Assembly (NCBI GenBank): GCA_963695805.1
Contig: CAVOHV010000002.1
Span: 124,001 to 188,000 of the forward strand
Length of the DNA stretch: 64,000 nt
From: DASUPK01 sp963695805
GTDB taxonomy: Bacteria; Actinomycetota; Thermoleophilia; Solirubrobacterales; 70-9
Direction: 5' to 3'
Shown here: piece after piece, positions 8,469 through 17,805 of the stretch
How positions within the stretch are numbered: position 1 is the stretch's first letter
Layout: every line of letters starts with the position of its first letter
Notes under the pieces: model-generated
What the model was told of the DNA's origin: nothing
The model's database searches: none
Seen by the model: only the letters and a program-made list of their open reading frames with translations
Translations under genes and position numbers: made by a program

Positions 8469-9395
8469 CTAAGAAGCGGCTTGAGGTTCGCTCGGAGCAG
8501 CCGTGGCGAGCTTGGCTTCCTGGCGCTCCGGGGCGATCCGGATCACGTTCCAGGCGAGCCCCAGCCTCTCCATCGCGCGAATGACGAGGGCTGAGGGATC
8601 GAGCTCCCAGCGTCGCAGGCCGTGCACGGCCGAGCGCGGGAACGCGTGGTGGTTGTGGTGCCAGGACTCTCCCAGCGAAGGCAGTGCGAGCCAGAAGACG
8701 TTGGTCGAGCGGTCCTCCACATCGAAGCGGCGCGTCCCGAGGAAGTGGCAGATCGAGTTGACGCTCCAGGTGACGTGGTGGACGAGGAAGACGCGGACCA
8801 GGCCTCCCCAGAGCAGGCCGGTGGCGGCGCCGAGCAGAGTGCCTGTGAGGAGGTAGCCGACGAGCGCCGGGAGCGCGAGTCCGAGCAGAACAAGGCCGAC
8901 GAAGCGACGGTTGATGAAGCGCATGCCGGGGTCCTCGTAGAGGTCCGGCGCGTACTTCTTCCAGTCAGCGCGCCCGTGCTCGGAGAGAAGCCAGCCGGTG
9001 TGCGCGTGCCAGAGCCCGCGCAGCATGCCGCTCACGCCGTCGCCGTGGCCGACGTGCGGGCTGTGTGGGTCGCCCTCGACGTCGGTGTGGGCGTGGTGCT
9101 TGCGGTGGTCGGCGACCCAGGCGATCACCGAGCCCTGCACCGCCATCGAGCCGAGGAAGGCGAAGAGGTACTCGGTCGGCTTATGGGTGCGGAAGGAGCG
9201 GTGGGTCAGCAGGCGGTGGTAGCCGACCGTGATGCCGCCGGCGGTGAGCAGGTACATCACCGCGAGGATCGCCAGGTCCGTGGCGCTGACGATGCGGTTC
9301 CAGAAGAGGACGATCGCGGCGAGCGTGGCCAGGAACGGGACGACGACGGCGCCGAGGTTGGCGAGCTTCGTGGTTCGAGTCATTGTGTGGGTCAT
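8469..9395 (-). CDS. Membrane fatty acyl-CoA/acyl-lipid desaturase (delta-9 type)
   Basis: 308 residues with four hydrophobic segments and all three histidine boxes of the stearoyl-CoA-desaturase family: HRLLTH, HRKHH (in DHRKHHAHTD) and HNHH (in WHHNHHAFP), which bind the di-iron centre. It introduces a double bond in fatty acyl chains to tune membrane fluidity, using electrons from a ferredoxin or similar donor not encoded nearby. It is divergent from a PucR-type regulator gene with 76 bases between starts, so that regulator is a candidate controller. Confidence 0.93.
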   Translation of the reverse strand: MTHTMTRTTKLANLGAVVVPFLATLAAIVLFWNRIVSATDLAILAVMYLLTAGGITVGYHRLLTHRSFRTHKPTEYLFAFLGSMAVQGSVIAWVADHRKHHAHTDVEGDPHSPHVGHGDGVSGMLRGLWHAHTGWLLSEHGRADWKKYAPDLYEDPGMRFINRRFVGLVLLGLALPALVGYLLTGTLLGAATGLLWGGLVRVFLVHHVTWSVNSICHFLGTRRFDVEDRSTNVFWLALPSLGESWHHNHHAFPRSAVHGLRRWELDPSALVIRAMERLGLAWNVIRIAPERQEAKLATAAPSEPQAAS

Positions 9396-9471
9396 GCTGC
9401 GAGGTTAGGCAGGGAGCCGACACGGGTGTTAGCCTCATTGCCAACTTCGAGCCTCGTTTCTTATCACTCAA

Positions 9472-10668
9472 TTGACAAAAGATCTCGGTGCCGAGCCGTG
9501 GCGCGCGCTGCCGGCGGAGCTCGCCGACGCGATCGAGCCCGAGCTCCCCGCCGCGACTGAGGAGATCCTGGCCGCGATCGCCCGCGAGGTGCCCGAGTAC
9601 GCCCGGCCGCTGGAGGGGGCGTTCGGCGCCGGCATCCGCACAGGGGTCACCGAGGCGCTGCGCCAGTTCGTCGCCCTGATCCGCGAGCCCGACGCGGGGC
9701 GGGAGTCCGGCCGCGACGTCTACGTCGGGCTGGGACGCGGAGAGCTGGGGCAGGGCCGCACCCTCGACTCCCTGCAGTCCGCCTATCGGGTCGGCGCTCG
9801 GGTGGCGTGGCGGAGAATCTCGGGCGCGGCGCGGCGCCGCCACGTCGATCCGGACCAGCTAACCGTCCTCGCCGAGGCGATCTTCGCCTACATCGATGAG
9901 CTCTCGGCCGACTCGGTCGAGGGCTACGCCCAGGCGCAGCGCGAGCAGGAGGGCGAGCGGCAGCGCCGCCGACGCGAGCTGCTCGCTCTCCTGCTGCGGG
10001 ACTCGCCGGCCGATGAGGCGGATCTGCGGGTCGCGGCGCAGGCCGCCGGTTGGCGGCTGCCCCGCAGCGCAGCGCCCCTGGCAGTGGCGGAGGCCGACCT
10101 CGACCGAGTCGCCCGCCGTCTGCCCACCGACGCCCTGGCCGGGTCAGTGGACGGGATCGGCTGCGCCCTCGTCTCCGGACCCGCAACCGCGAGCCGAACG
10201 GCCGAGCTCGAGCGGGCGACCGAGTCGGTCACCGCCGCGCTCGGCCCGACCGTGCCGCGCCGCGAACTCGGCTCCTCGTGGGCTCTGGCGACTGCGGCCC
10301 TGCGGGCGGCGGAGGCCGGGGCCATTGAGGGGTCGGCTCCGATCGTCGCCGAAAAGCACCTCGCCGACCTGCTGATCTTCGAGTCCGGCGGCCTTGCGGA
10401 CCGGCTCGTGCGGACCAGGCTCGAGCCGCTCGCCGAGCTTACCCCGGCCGCCCGGGAGCGCATGGAAGAGACGGCCCTTGCCTTCGTCCAGAACGGGGGC
10501 AACGCCGCGGCGATGGCGCGTGCCCTCCACCTGCACCCGCAGACCATCCGCTACCGGCTGACGCGGCTGAAGGAGCTGTTCGGCGAGCAGCTCGCGGATC
10601 CCGACGCGCGCTTCGAGCTCGAGCTGGCCCTCAGGTCGAGTCGGGCAGCTCTGGCAGCTCGAGGCTGA
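9472..10668 (+). CDS. PucR/CdaR-type helix-turn-helix regulator
   Basis: 398 residues ending in the PucR-type C-terminal HTH: LAFVQNGGNAAAMARALHLH then PQTIRYRLTRLKELFG. The N-terminal two thirds is an all-helical ligand-binding-like region. An in-frame TAG at 9430-9432 limits the start; the only plausible initiation codon before residue 13 is the TTG at 9472-9474, with no clear ribosome site, so the start is uncertain. Divergent orientation to the desaturase suggests that it regulates lipid desaturation (inference). Its 3' end overlaps the convergent histidine kinase gene by 38 bases. Confidence 0.85.
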   Translation: MTKDLGAEPWRALPAELADAIEPELPAATEEILAAIAREVPEYARPLEGAFGAGIRTGVTEALRQFVALIREPDAGRESGRDVYVGLGRGELGQGRTLDSLQSAYRVGARVAWRRISGAARRRHVDPDQLTVLAEAIFAYIDELSADSVEGYAQAQREQEGERQRRRRELLALLLRDSPADEADLRVAAQAAGWRLPRSAAPLAVAEADLDRVARRLPTDALAGSVDGIGCALVSGPATASRTAELERATESVTAALGPTVPRRELGSSWALATAALRAAEAGAIEGSAPIVAEKHLADLLIFESGGLADRLVRTRLEPLAELTPAARERMEETALAFVQNGGNAAAMARALHLHPQTIRYRLTRLKELFGEQLADPDARFELELALRSSRAALAARG

Positions 10669-12043
10669 CCACCGCCCCGCCATCGGGAGCGTTCGAGGCC
10701 CGTGCCGTGCCGCCATGCTCCTCGGCGACCCGCTCCACGATCGCGAGACCGAGCCCGGAGCCCGGCTTGCTCCGCGCCTCGTCGGCGCGCCAAAAGCGGT
10801 CGAAGACCTTGTCGAGGTCCCCGTCCGAAAACCCCGGCCCGTGGTCCCGGACGGTGACCCGTCCGCCCTCGACCCCGACCTCGATGCTGCTCCCGGGCGG
10901 ACTCCACTTGGCGGCGTTGTCGAGCATGTTCGAGATCGCCCGGCCCACCCGCTGCGGGTCGGCGTGGATCAGGGAGGGCCGGAGGCGAGCCGCGAATCCG
11001 ATTCTGCGCGACCGTCGCTCGGCCCGCTCGATCGCGTCCCGGGTGAGCTCGTCCAGAGCGACGTCCTGACGGGCGATCGCGTCCTGGCCCGGCGCACGGG
11101 CCAGCTCAACCACGTCGGAGACCAGCTCGGTCATCTCCTCGAGCTCCTGGGTCACGTCGGCGACGACTCGGCGGCGCTCCTCAGGGTCGAGTGCGTCCCC
11201 TCGACCGAGCGTCTCGATGTTCGTCCTGATCGTCGCGAGCGGGGTGCGGAGCTCGTGCGAGGCGTCGGCGACCAGCCGCCGCTGCGCCGCCTCGGAGCGC
11301 TCGAGGGCGGCCATCATCTCGTTGAAGCTGCCGGCGAGCCGGCCGAGCTCGTCGTCGCCACGAACCTCGATCCGGTGGGTGAGGTCGTGAGTCCTCGCCA
11401 CCTCCTCCGCTGCATTCGAGACCTCACCCGCCGGCGCGAGCGCCGCCCGCGCGACGACCGGCCCCAGGGCCGCGGCGAGCGCGATCCCTCCGGCGCTGAC
11501 CGCGGCCAGGATGATGATCAGCGTATTGAGGGTGTGATTGGTGTCCTCGAGCGAGCGGGCGACCTGGATTGCGGTGCCTCCCGACAGCGGCTGTGTCAGG
11601 ACCCGCAGGTCGGTGTCGCCCGACTTCGCGTCCTCCAGCCTCGGCTGCCCGCCGTTTGCGGCCAGGCCGCGATCCTCACTCGAGACCGGGATCGAGATTG
11701 GCGTGCCGGGCCCGGTGACGACGACGCCGTTGGGGGAGATCATCTGGGCCAGGGCCTCCGGACCGCCCGGCTCGGGCGGGGGCAGCGTCAGGGCGTTCTG
11801 CTCGCCTCGCTCCGTGCGCGCCGTACCGGCATTCGGGGGCGGCGCGACGGCGATCCCGGCTCCCGGCGGCCCGGGACCCCCCGCGAAGCGCTGGGTGACT
11901 CGCTCGGCCTGCTGCTGGAGATCGTGGTCGATGTCGCCACGCAGCCGGTCCCGCACCAGCGTGTAGACGAGCACAGACGCCAGGAGCACTGCCAGCGCGA
12001 CCGCCAGTGCGGAGAGCAGCGCGAGCCGGCGGCGCAGGCTCAC
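10631..12043 (-). CDS. Two-component sensor histidine kinase
   Basis: 470 residues. One membrane helix at the N-terminus, an extracytoplasmic region of about 130 residues rich in Pro/Gly, a second helix (about 170-190), a HAMP linker, a HisKA domain with the phospho-acceptor in ADASHELRTPLA (His near 260), and a HATPase with N box SNMLDNAAKWS and G boxes DHGPGFSDG and GSGLGLAIV. It overlaps the preceding response-regulator gene by four bases. The architecture resembles the mycobacterial MprB/TrcS group of envelope-stress kinases, but the signal is unknown. Confidence 0.95.
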   Translation of the reverse strand: MSLRRRLALLSALAVALAVLLASVLVYTLVRDRLRGDIDHDLQQQAERVTQRFAGGPGPPGAGIAVAPPPNAGTARTERGEQNALTLPPPEPGGPEALAQMISPNGVVVTGPGTPISIPVSSEDRGLAANGGQPRLEDAKSGDTDLRVLTQPLSGGTAIQVARSLEDTNHTLNTLIIILAAVSAGGIALAAALGPVVARAALAPAGEVSNAAEEVARTHDLTHRIEVRGDDELGRLAGSFNEMMAALERSEAAQRRLVADASHELRTPLATIRTNIETLGRGDALDPEERRRVVADVTQELEEMTELVSDVVELARAPGQDAIARQDVALDELTRDAIERAERRSRRIGFAARLRPSLIHADPQRVGRAISNMLDNAAKWSPPGSSIEVGVEGGRVTVRDHGPGFSDGDLDKVFDRFWRADEARSKPGSGLGLAIVERVAEEHGGTARASNAPDGGAVVSLELPELPDST

Positions 12044-12777
12044 TTGGTGCGAGGGCGCTCCGCAGGCGAAGCCGAGGAGCGACCCGTTTCACGAAGGGAG
12101 TACCCGACCCCCCGCACGGTCTGGATCAAGCGCGGCTCGCCGTCCTCCTCCGTCTTGCGGCGCAGGTAGCCGATGTAGACCTCGAGCGAGTTCGAGCGCG
12201 GCCCGAAGTCGTAGCCCCAGACCGCCTCGAACAGCTGGGACCGGCTGAGCACCAGCCGCGGATGGCGCATCAGGTGCTCGAGCAGCGCGAACTCGGTCTT
12301 GGTGAGCTGCACCGCCCTGTCTCCGCGGGCCACCTCGCGGGTGGCCGGGTCGAGCGTCAGGTCCGAGTAGCTGAGCTGCTCTACGGCGTCGCCGTTCGTT
12401 CGGCGGAGCAGGGCCCTGAGCCGTGCGAGCAGCTCTTCGAGCGCGAACGGCTTGACGACATAGTCGTCCGCGCCCGCGTCGAGACCGTCGACCCGGTCCT
12501 GGACGGCGTCCCGGGCGGTCAGCATCAGGATCGGGGTGCGGTCGCCGCGGGTGCGGAGCTCACGGGCGACCTCCAGGCCCCCACGCTTCGGCATCAGCAC
12601 GTCCAGGACGATGGCGTCCATCGGCGCCGACGCGATTGACCTGAGGGCCTGCTCGCCGTCCGCCGCCAGCTCGACCTCGTAGCCCTCGAGCTTCAGTGCC
12701 CGCTCGAGCGCTCGGCGGAGCTGCGGCTCGTCATCCACCACCAGTATGCGCACGTCCTCATGCTGGCGCGATCCCAT
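12040..12777 (-). CDS. OmpR-family response regulator
   Basis: A receiver domain (VVDDEPQLRR acidic pocket, phospho-acceptor Asp in IVLDVLMP, Thr in MLTARD, Lys in VVKPF) followed by a winged-helix DNA-binding domain (LTKTEFALLEHLMRHP ... VYIGYLRRK). It is the partner of the overlapping histidine kinase. The start may be ATG 12775-12777 (no ribosome site, possibly leaderless) or GTG 12751-12753 just before ILVVDDE. It is divergent from the membrane-associated protein gene at 12868, a likely target (inference). Confidence 0.95.
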   Translation of the reverse strand: MGSRQHEDVRILVVDDEPQLRRALERALKLEGYEVELAADGEQALRSIASAPMDAIVLDVLMPKRGGLEVARELRTRGDRTPILMLTARDAVQDRVDGLDAGADDYVVKPFALEELLARLRALLRRTNGDAVEQLSYSDLTLDPATREVARGDRAVQLTKTEFALLEHLMRHPRLVLSRSQLFEAVWGYDFGPRSNSLEVYIGYLRRKTEEDGEPRLIQTVRGVGYSLRETGRSSASPAERPRTK

Positions 12778-12867
12778 AAGAACATGATGAGAACGGGGTG
12801 GACATCAGTCGAGTGAATGCGCCCAGCGCTTGGACTCGCGTCCAGTTCTGCCGATGGGCGGTAGGCG

Positions 12868-13503
12868 ATGCGCTGGCTCAAGCGGACGATCTCGACCCTG
12901 ATGCTGCTCGCTGCGGCGGGCATCGCGCTTGCCATCGGATTCAGCAATCACTCGGATGAGTACGGACAGGTCTCCCTCCCACAGGGCGGCACGGTCGATC
13001 TGCCGAAGGGCAAGGTGACCGTCTTCGACCGCGTGCAGGGGCAGAGTTCGGAGATCGAGCCGGGCGCCGCCAATCTCGCCTTCGCAGTGGTCCCGGTCGA
13101 CGGCGGACCGCCGATCGCCATGTCCCTCGCGCACGGCGAGACCTCCGGGACCTCGGTGACCCGCAGGGAGACGATCGGCGAGTTGGGCGCCTTCGTCAAG
13201 CTCGACGTGCCGGAGGCCGGCGACTACAGAGTCACCGGGAGCACCAGCCTCGCCCCGGGGACCTTCTACCTCGAGTTCGGGACGAACGCCGGGGTGGCCC
13301 TTCTCGAGCGCTGGAAGCTGCTGGCCGGCCTGGTGCTCGGCGCGCTGCTGATTGCGTTCATCCCGGTGCCGCGGTCGGGCCGTGGGCGGGACCACGTGGG
13401 TGAGCCGCACTGGTCTTCCGACCCGCGCGCGCCCTACGCGGGCTGGGAGCCGGCCCACCCGGCGGCAGCGCCAGCAGAGCGGTCCGGAGACCGACGGCGC
13501 TGA
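12868..13503 (+). CDS. Hypothetical membrane protein with two terminal helices
   Basis: 211 residues. A hydrophobic helix at about 8-27, an extracytoplasmic beta-rich domain of about 120 residues, a second helix (LLAGLVLGALLIAFIPV, about 150-167) and a basic/proline-rich cytoplasmic tail. No family recognised. It is divergent from the response-regulator gene. A TGGAC-TCGC-GTCCA dyad (12831-12844) lies in its upstream region. The last 146 bases overlap the convergent transglutaminase gene; both C-termini there are low-complexity, so one of the two ends may be shorter in reality. Confidence 0.65.
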   Translation: MRWLKRTISTLMLLAAAGIALAIGFSNHSDEYGQVSLPQGGTVDLPKGKVTVFDRVQGQSSEIEPGAANLAFAVVPVDGGPPIAMSLAHGETSGTSVTRRETIGELGAFVKLDVPEAGDYRVTGSTSLAPGTFYLEFGTNAGVALLERWKLLAGLVLGALLIAFIPVPRSGRGRDHVGEPHWSSDPRAPYAGWEPAHPAAAPAERSGDRRR

Positions 13504-15661
13504 TCAGCGCCCGGCGAAGGGCCCGGCGCTCGGTCATTGACGGTGGGGCGGCGGTCGGATCCCGGTATCGGTGGGTCTCGAGCTCCGTGGCGTAGCGTGC
13601 GGCGGCCGGCCCGGCCGCCCGCTGCAGCAGGTCCCGCGCGCTGCGCAGGGTCGTCCCCGCCGGCAGCGGCTTTCCCAGCCTCCGGAGGGCCCGGGCGAGC
13701 TCCCGCAGCTCGGCATCGGCCAGCTCGTCACGTCCCAGCCGGGCCCGCCGTCGCGCTCGGAGCGCGTAGGCGCCGAGCGCGGCAAGCGCCGCGACCCCGA
13801 CGACGGCTCCGAGGATCACCCAGGCGCCCGGCCCGGAGGACCCCTCCCCGGACTTCGTGACCACGCCCTGTTGGGGGGCGGGTTTCGGAACATCACCTCC
13901 GCTCACGTTGGGCGCCTGGCGCCCAGACGCGATGTCGTCGGTCGGCAGCGGGTCCGTGGCCCCGAGCTCGTCATCGGGCTGGGCGGCGGGCGCCGCGGGT
14001 GGGGTGGGATCGAAGGTGGACCACCCGATCGCGGGGAAGAAGACCTCGACCCAGTTGTGCGCGTCGGTGTCGTCGACCAGATAGTTGCTCCGATCGGGGT
14101 CGCGGCCTCCGGGCGCGAATCCGGCGGCGACCCGGCTCGGGATTCCGAGCATCCGCAGCATCAGCGCCATCGCCCCGGAGAACTGCTGGCAGTAGCCGGC
14201 GCGATCCTGGGAGATGAACGCGGGCAGCGGATAGGTCCGGTTGGGGACGTCCTGCTTGTACTCGAAGTTGCTCCGCAGGTAGAGCTCGATCCGCTGAGCG
14301 GCGTCGTACGGGGTCGGCGCGCCTGCGGCGAGGCGCCGGGCGAGCCCGTACATCTCCCCGTACGGCGTGCCCTGGACCTCTCCGGAGATCGAGCGCGGGC
14401 CCGACGCGCCCCAGAGCGGCGCCTCGATCGACCGGGCACCGCCCTCGCCCCCGGTCAAGGTGAAGGAGGCGTAGCGGGTTGCCTCCGACGGATAGGCGGT
14501 GCCCGCCGCGCGCATCTCGATCGGGCTCGGCTTCGGGTCGTAGACCAGCGCGGTGTAGGAGTTTCCTGGGCGCAGCTCCTGATTCATCTCCCAGACTCCA
14601 TCCGCGTTGGGTGAGGCGTTGGCGTCGCGCAGAGCGAGCGTGGTCCCGGCGCCGATGGCGAAGTCGCTGGTCAGGCTTCGCACCTCGAAATTGACCCGGT
14701 CGACCCAATCGGGGTCGGGGCGTGGTGCGATCCCCTTCGGGTGGAGCTTGAGCGGTTGGCCGAGGGCGGGCTCGATAGTGGTGCCGCTCGATCGAGTCCA
14801 GCGGACGCCGTCGAAGCTGTCGAGGTTGGTCGCCTTCCAGTAATGCGGCTTCTCGCTCGCCACCTCGAGCAGGAGAGTCCCCTTCTGCGGCCAGTCGAGC
14901 GGACCGTACGACTGGTCCCACGTGAAGCTCGTCCCCTGGGCGCTGAACAGGTTCCAGTGGCGGTAGTCGATCACCGCCTTGCCCGGGTCGACCAGCGCTG
15001 CTGCGGGCACCGCGACCAGTGCCGCGATGGCCACGGCGAAGCCCGCGGCCGCCCGGCCTCTGGCGATCGACGGCAGCCAGAGCCAGGCGCAGACCAGGAG
15101 GACGAGGAGTGCGCCTCCCGCCAGCTGCCCGTCGGGCCGGGCCCAGGCGACCGCGACCAGGTAGAGCCCGACGAGCAGGACGAGCGCGCAGATCCGCCCC
15201 GCGGCCCTGCGCCGGCGCGGCCAGAAGGCCGCGAAGGCGGCCGCGCCGACCATCAGCGGCGCCGTCAGCAGGATCACCAGGCGGGTCCAGGTGTCGGCGC
15301 CGGCGTAGGGAATCGGCACGTCGGTGAGTCCGTTGAGGCTGCGGTTGACGTTGGCCGAGAGCTCGTCCCAGTGGGCGGGCAGGAGCAGGCGGGCCGGCAG
15401 GCCGACAACCACCAGCCCGACGAGCAGCGCAACCGCGAGGACGGCCGCGCCGAGGGCCCAGCGGACGCCGCGTGGGCGGGACAGGCGGCCGATCGCCGCG
15501 AGCGCCGCACCCGCGCCGGTGGCGAGCACGACGGCGAGGGCGACCCGGGTGGCGGGCGGATCCGAGACCAGCGAGGCCCACTGCAGGGAGGCGACGATGC
15601 CGAGCGCCGCGAAGCAGATCAGCTCGATCCGCTCGGGGCGGGGGAGGGATAGCGCGCTCAT
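13358..15661 (-). CDS. TgpA-like membrane transglutaminase/protease-fold protein
   Basis: 767 residues. About seven N-terminal membrane helices, a large extracytoplasmic region with a transglutaminase core, and a further helix before a cytoplasmic DUF4129-like tail. The catalytic triad is visible: Cys in RAGYCQQFSGAM (about 491), His in DAHNWVEV (about 534), Asp in WSTFDPTP (about 550). It is the last gene of a MoxR-DUF58-TgpA operon, overlapping DUF58 by four bases. This trio is widespread; it is thought to act in envelope or peptide processing with MoxR as chaperone ATPase. Confidence 0.92.
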   Translation of the reverse strand: MSALSLPRPERIELICFAALGIVASLQWASLVSDPPATRVALAVVLATGAGAALAAIGRLSRPRGVRWALGAAVLAVALLVGLVVVGLPARLLLPAHWDELSANVNRSLNGLTDVPIPYAGADTWTRLVILLTAPLMVGAAAFAAFWPRRRRAAGRICALVLLVGLYLVAVAWARPDGQLAGGALLVLLVCAWLWLPSIARGRAAAGFAVAIAALVAVPAAALVDPGKAVIDYRHWNLFSAQGTSFTWDQSYGPLDWPQKGTLLLEVASEKPHYWKATNLDSFDGVRWTRSSGTTIEPALGQPLKLHPKGIAPRPDPDWVDRVNFEVRSLTSDFAIGAGTTLALRDANASPNADGVWEMNQELRPGNSYTALVYDPKPSPIEMRAAGTAYPSEATRYASFTLTGGEGGARSIEAPLWGASGPRSISGEVQGTPYGEMYGLARRLAAGAPTPYDAAQRIELYLRSNFEYKQDVPNRTYPLPAFISQDRAGYCQQFSGAMALMLRMLGIPSRVAAGFAPGGRDPDRSNYLVDDTDAHNWVEVFFPAIGWSTFDPTPPAAPAAQPDDELGATDPLPTDDIASGRQAPNVSGGDVPKPAPQQGVVTKSGEGSSGPGAWVILGAVVGVAALAALGAYALRARRRARLGRDELADAELRELARALRRLGKPLPAGTTLRSARDLLQRAAGPAAARYATELETHRYRDPTAAPPSMTERRALRRALISAVGLRTALLALPPGGPAPSPRRARAGRKTSAAHPRGPAHGPTAAPG

Positions 15662-16785
15662 GCCGCCGCCCTCTGCTCTGCCCGGCGCTCGGCCAGGGCG
15701 CCGACGGGATAACCGAAGCAGCCGGAGACGCGGAAGTCGGCCGCTCGGCGGGAGCCAGTCGGGGTGATCAGGAAGCTCCCGGCGCGGAGCTGGCGCATCG
15801 CGGCCGGCAGGCCCTGGCCGGCGGTCACCCAGAGGACGGCGGAGCCCCTCAGCGCGGGCATCAGTGCAGGGCCGGCGTCCGGGCTGGAGACCGCGATCCG
15901 CACGTGCGCCTCGGGCCAGGAGCGGAGCGCCGGGTCGATCGTGATCGGGCGGCGCTCTCCCGGCAGCAGCAGGTCGCAGCCGCCGGAACGCCCGAGCTCG
16001 ACGCAGAGCGAGGCGGCGGCGCGCATCGCGCGCTCCCGGTGAGCCGGGTCCGCCGACCCGCGCGGGTCGAGGACTACGAGGGGCCGGGGCTCGCCGCCCG
16101 CGACCAGGCGGCGCTCGATCATCTCGCCGGTCCGCGCCACGGCCGGCCAGTGGATTCGGCTGGCGGGGCTGCCGTCGCGATAGGGCCGCAGCCCGTCCAC
16201 CTCGAACTGAGCAGGGCCGCCCCGGCGCGAGACGGCGTCGCTGGCGTGGCCCGAGCCCGGCGACTGTCCGCGCGGCTCCGCGCCCGGGCCGACCCCGCGC
16301 ACCGGATCGGTGCGCGGCAGCACGACCAGGTCGAGGGCGCTCTCGGACTCCAGCCGCCGCTGCCAGAGGCCAAGCGGGTCGCGAACGACGAGCTGGGCCG
16401 GATCGAGATGGACGCGCCCCGGGCTGGTCAGCCAGACCGCGCGGTCCAGCTGGCGTGACCAGCGCGGGCCGACCGGGACGCTCCGCTCGAGCAGCGGGTC
16501 GGAGAGCTCACCGCCCGGGGGAGGGACCAGGGTGTGGCGCAGCCGGATGTGAAGTGGATAGGCCTCGCTCTCCTCGATTCGCCCCGGTCCCGAGACCCGC
16601 TCGAGTCGCCCGCGGAGGGTCGAGAGCTCGACCCAGCCGACGGCGCCGAGCGCCAGCCCGAGCAGCGCGATCCCGCAGACGATGGCGGCGGTCAGCCCGA
16701 AGCCGATGCCGACGAGGAGGAAGACCAGTCCCAGCCCGGCGGTCGCAGGCGCCCGCGGGGCGGCGGACTCCTTCGACCGGTCCAT
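15658..16785 (-). CDS. DUF58 domain protein
   Basis: 375 residues. Two adjacent N-terminal membrane helices (about 15-50) followed by a beta-rich segment and the DUF58 block: LRPYRDGSPASRIHWPAVAR then MIERRLVAGGEPRPLVVLD, which begins a von Willebrand A-like domain. DUF58 proteins are partners of MoxR ATPases and transglutaminases. It starts on the last base of the MoxR stop codon (TGATG) and overlaps the next gene by four bases, so the three are translated as a unit. Confidence 0.92.
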   Translation of the reverse strand: MDRSKESAAPRAPATAGLGLVFLLVGIGFGLTAAIVCGIALLGLALGAVGWVELSTLRGRLERVSGPGRIEESEAYPLHIRLRHTLVPPPGGELSDPLLERSVPVGPRWSRQLDRAVWLTSPGRVHLDPAQLVVRDPLGLWQRRLESESALDLVVLPRTDPVRGVGPGAEPRGQSPGSGHASDAVSRRGGPAQFEVDGLRPYRDGSPASRIHWPAVARTGEMIERRLVAGGEPRPLVVLDPRGSADPAHRERAMRAAASLCVELGRSGGCDLLLPGERRPITIDPALRSWPEAHVRIAVSSPDAGPALMPALRGSAVLWVTAGQGLPAAMRQLRAGSFLITPTGSRRAADFRVSGCFGYPVGALAERRAEQRAAA

Positions 16786-17735
16786 CAGAGCGCGGGGACG
16801 CGGTCGATCGCCTCGCGGATCACCGCCTCGCGCTGGTCGCCATCGACCTCGTAGGAGAGGAGCAGGCGGTGGGAGAGGACGGAGGGCGCGAGCGCCTGGA
16901 CGTCGTCGGGGAGGACGTGGTCGCGCCCCTCGAGCGCCGCCAGCGCCTTGGCCGCGCGAAAGAGCATCAGCCCGGCGCGCGGGCTGGCGCCGAGCTCGAC
17001 CCGCTGATCGCGGCGGGTGGCGTCGCAGATCGCGACCACGTAGCGGCGCAGCGGTTCCGTCCCCTCGATTCCAGAGAGGGCCGCTTGCGCGCCGCGCACG
17101 CCGCTCACGTCGGCGACCGGCGCGAGCTCCTCGACGGGGTCGCGGTCGGCGTGCTCGGCCAGCATCGCGGACTCGTCCCAGGCGTCCGGGTAGCCGAGCG
17201 TGACCCGGACCATGAAGCGGTCGAGCTCCGCCTCGGGGAGGGGGTAGGTGCCCTCATACTCGGTGGGGTTCTGCGTGGCGAGCACCACGAACGGCAGGGC
17301 CAGCTCGTGCTTGTGGCCGTCGATCGTGATCTGGCGCTCCTGCATGCACTCGAGCAGTCCCGACTGCGTCTTCGGCGAGGCGCGGTTGATCTCGTCGACC
17401 AGCACGACGTTGGCGAACACCGGCCCCGGGTGGAACTCGAAGGTCGAGGTGCGCTGGTTGAAGACGTTCGTGCCGACCAGGTCGGCGGGCAGTAGGTCCG
17501 AGGTGCACTGGACGCGGGCGTACTCGGCCTCCAGCGAGCGGGCGAGCGACCGGGCGAGAGCGGTCTTGCCGACGCCGGGCGCGTCCTCGATCAGAACGTG
17601 GCCCTCGGCCAGCAGGGCGACGATCAGGTCCCTGACCACCTGATCGGGTGCCTTCACGGCCCGCGAGATGTTGTCCCTCAACCGCGAGCCGAGTTCAGCG
17701 ACCTCGAAAAGATCCAGCCTCGGCGCAGTCGCCAT
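16785..17735 (-). CDS. MoxR-family AAA+ ATPase
   Basis: 316 residues with Walker A (EDAPGVGKTALARSLA), Walker B (NVVLVDEINRASPK), sensor 1 (VVLATQNPTEYEG) and a C-terminal lid, the full length expected for MoxR. These cytosolic ATPases are chaperone-like remodelers for VWA/DUF58 proteins. It is the first gene of the MoxR-DUF58-transglutaminase operon. Confidence 0.96.
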   Translation of the reverse strand: MATAPRLDLFEVAELGSRLRDNISRAVKAPDQVVRDLIVALLAEGHVLIEDAPGVGKTALARSLARSLEAEYARVQCTSDLLPADLVGTNVFNQRTSTFEFHPGPVFANVVLVDEINRASPKTQSGLLECMQERQITIDGHKHELALPFVVLATQNPTEYEGTYPLPEAELDRFMVRVTLGYPDAWDESAMLAEHADRDPVEELAPVADVSGVRGAQAALSGIEGTEPLRRYVVAICDATRRDQRVELGASPRAGLMLFRAAKALAALEGRDHVLPDDVQALAPSVLSHRLLLSYEVDGDQREAVIREAIDRVPAL

Positions 17736-17805
17736 TGCCTCATGGTACGCCCGGGCTCAAGCAGCGGATTGGCCTGCGGCGGAACTCAGCGTTCGAGCAG
17801 CAACG

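Noticed and set aside
9472..9477. TTGACA at the PucR-type gene start as a -35 box
   Set aside because: No -10-like hexamer follows at 16-18 bases on the plus strand, and the frame needs this TTG to begin.
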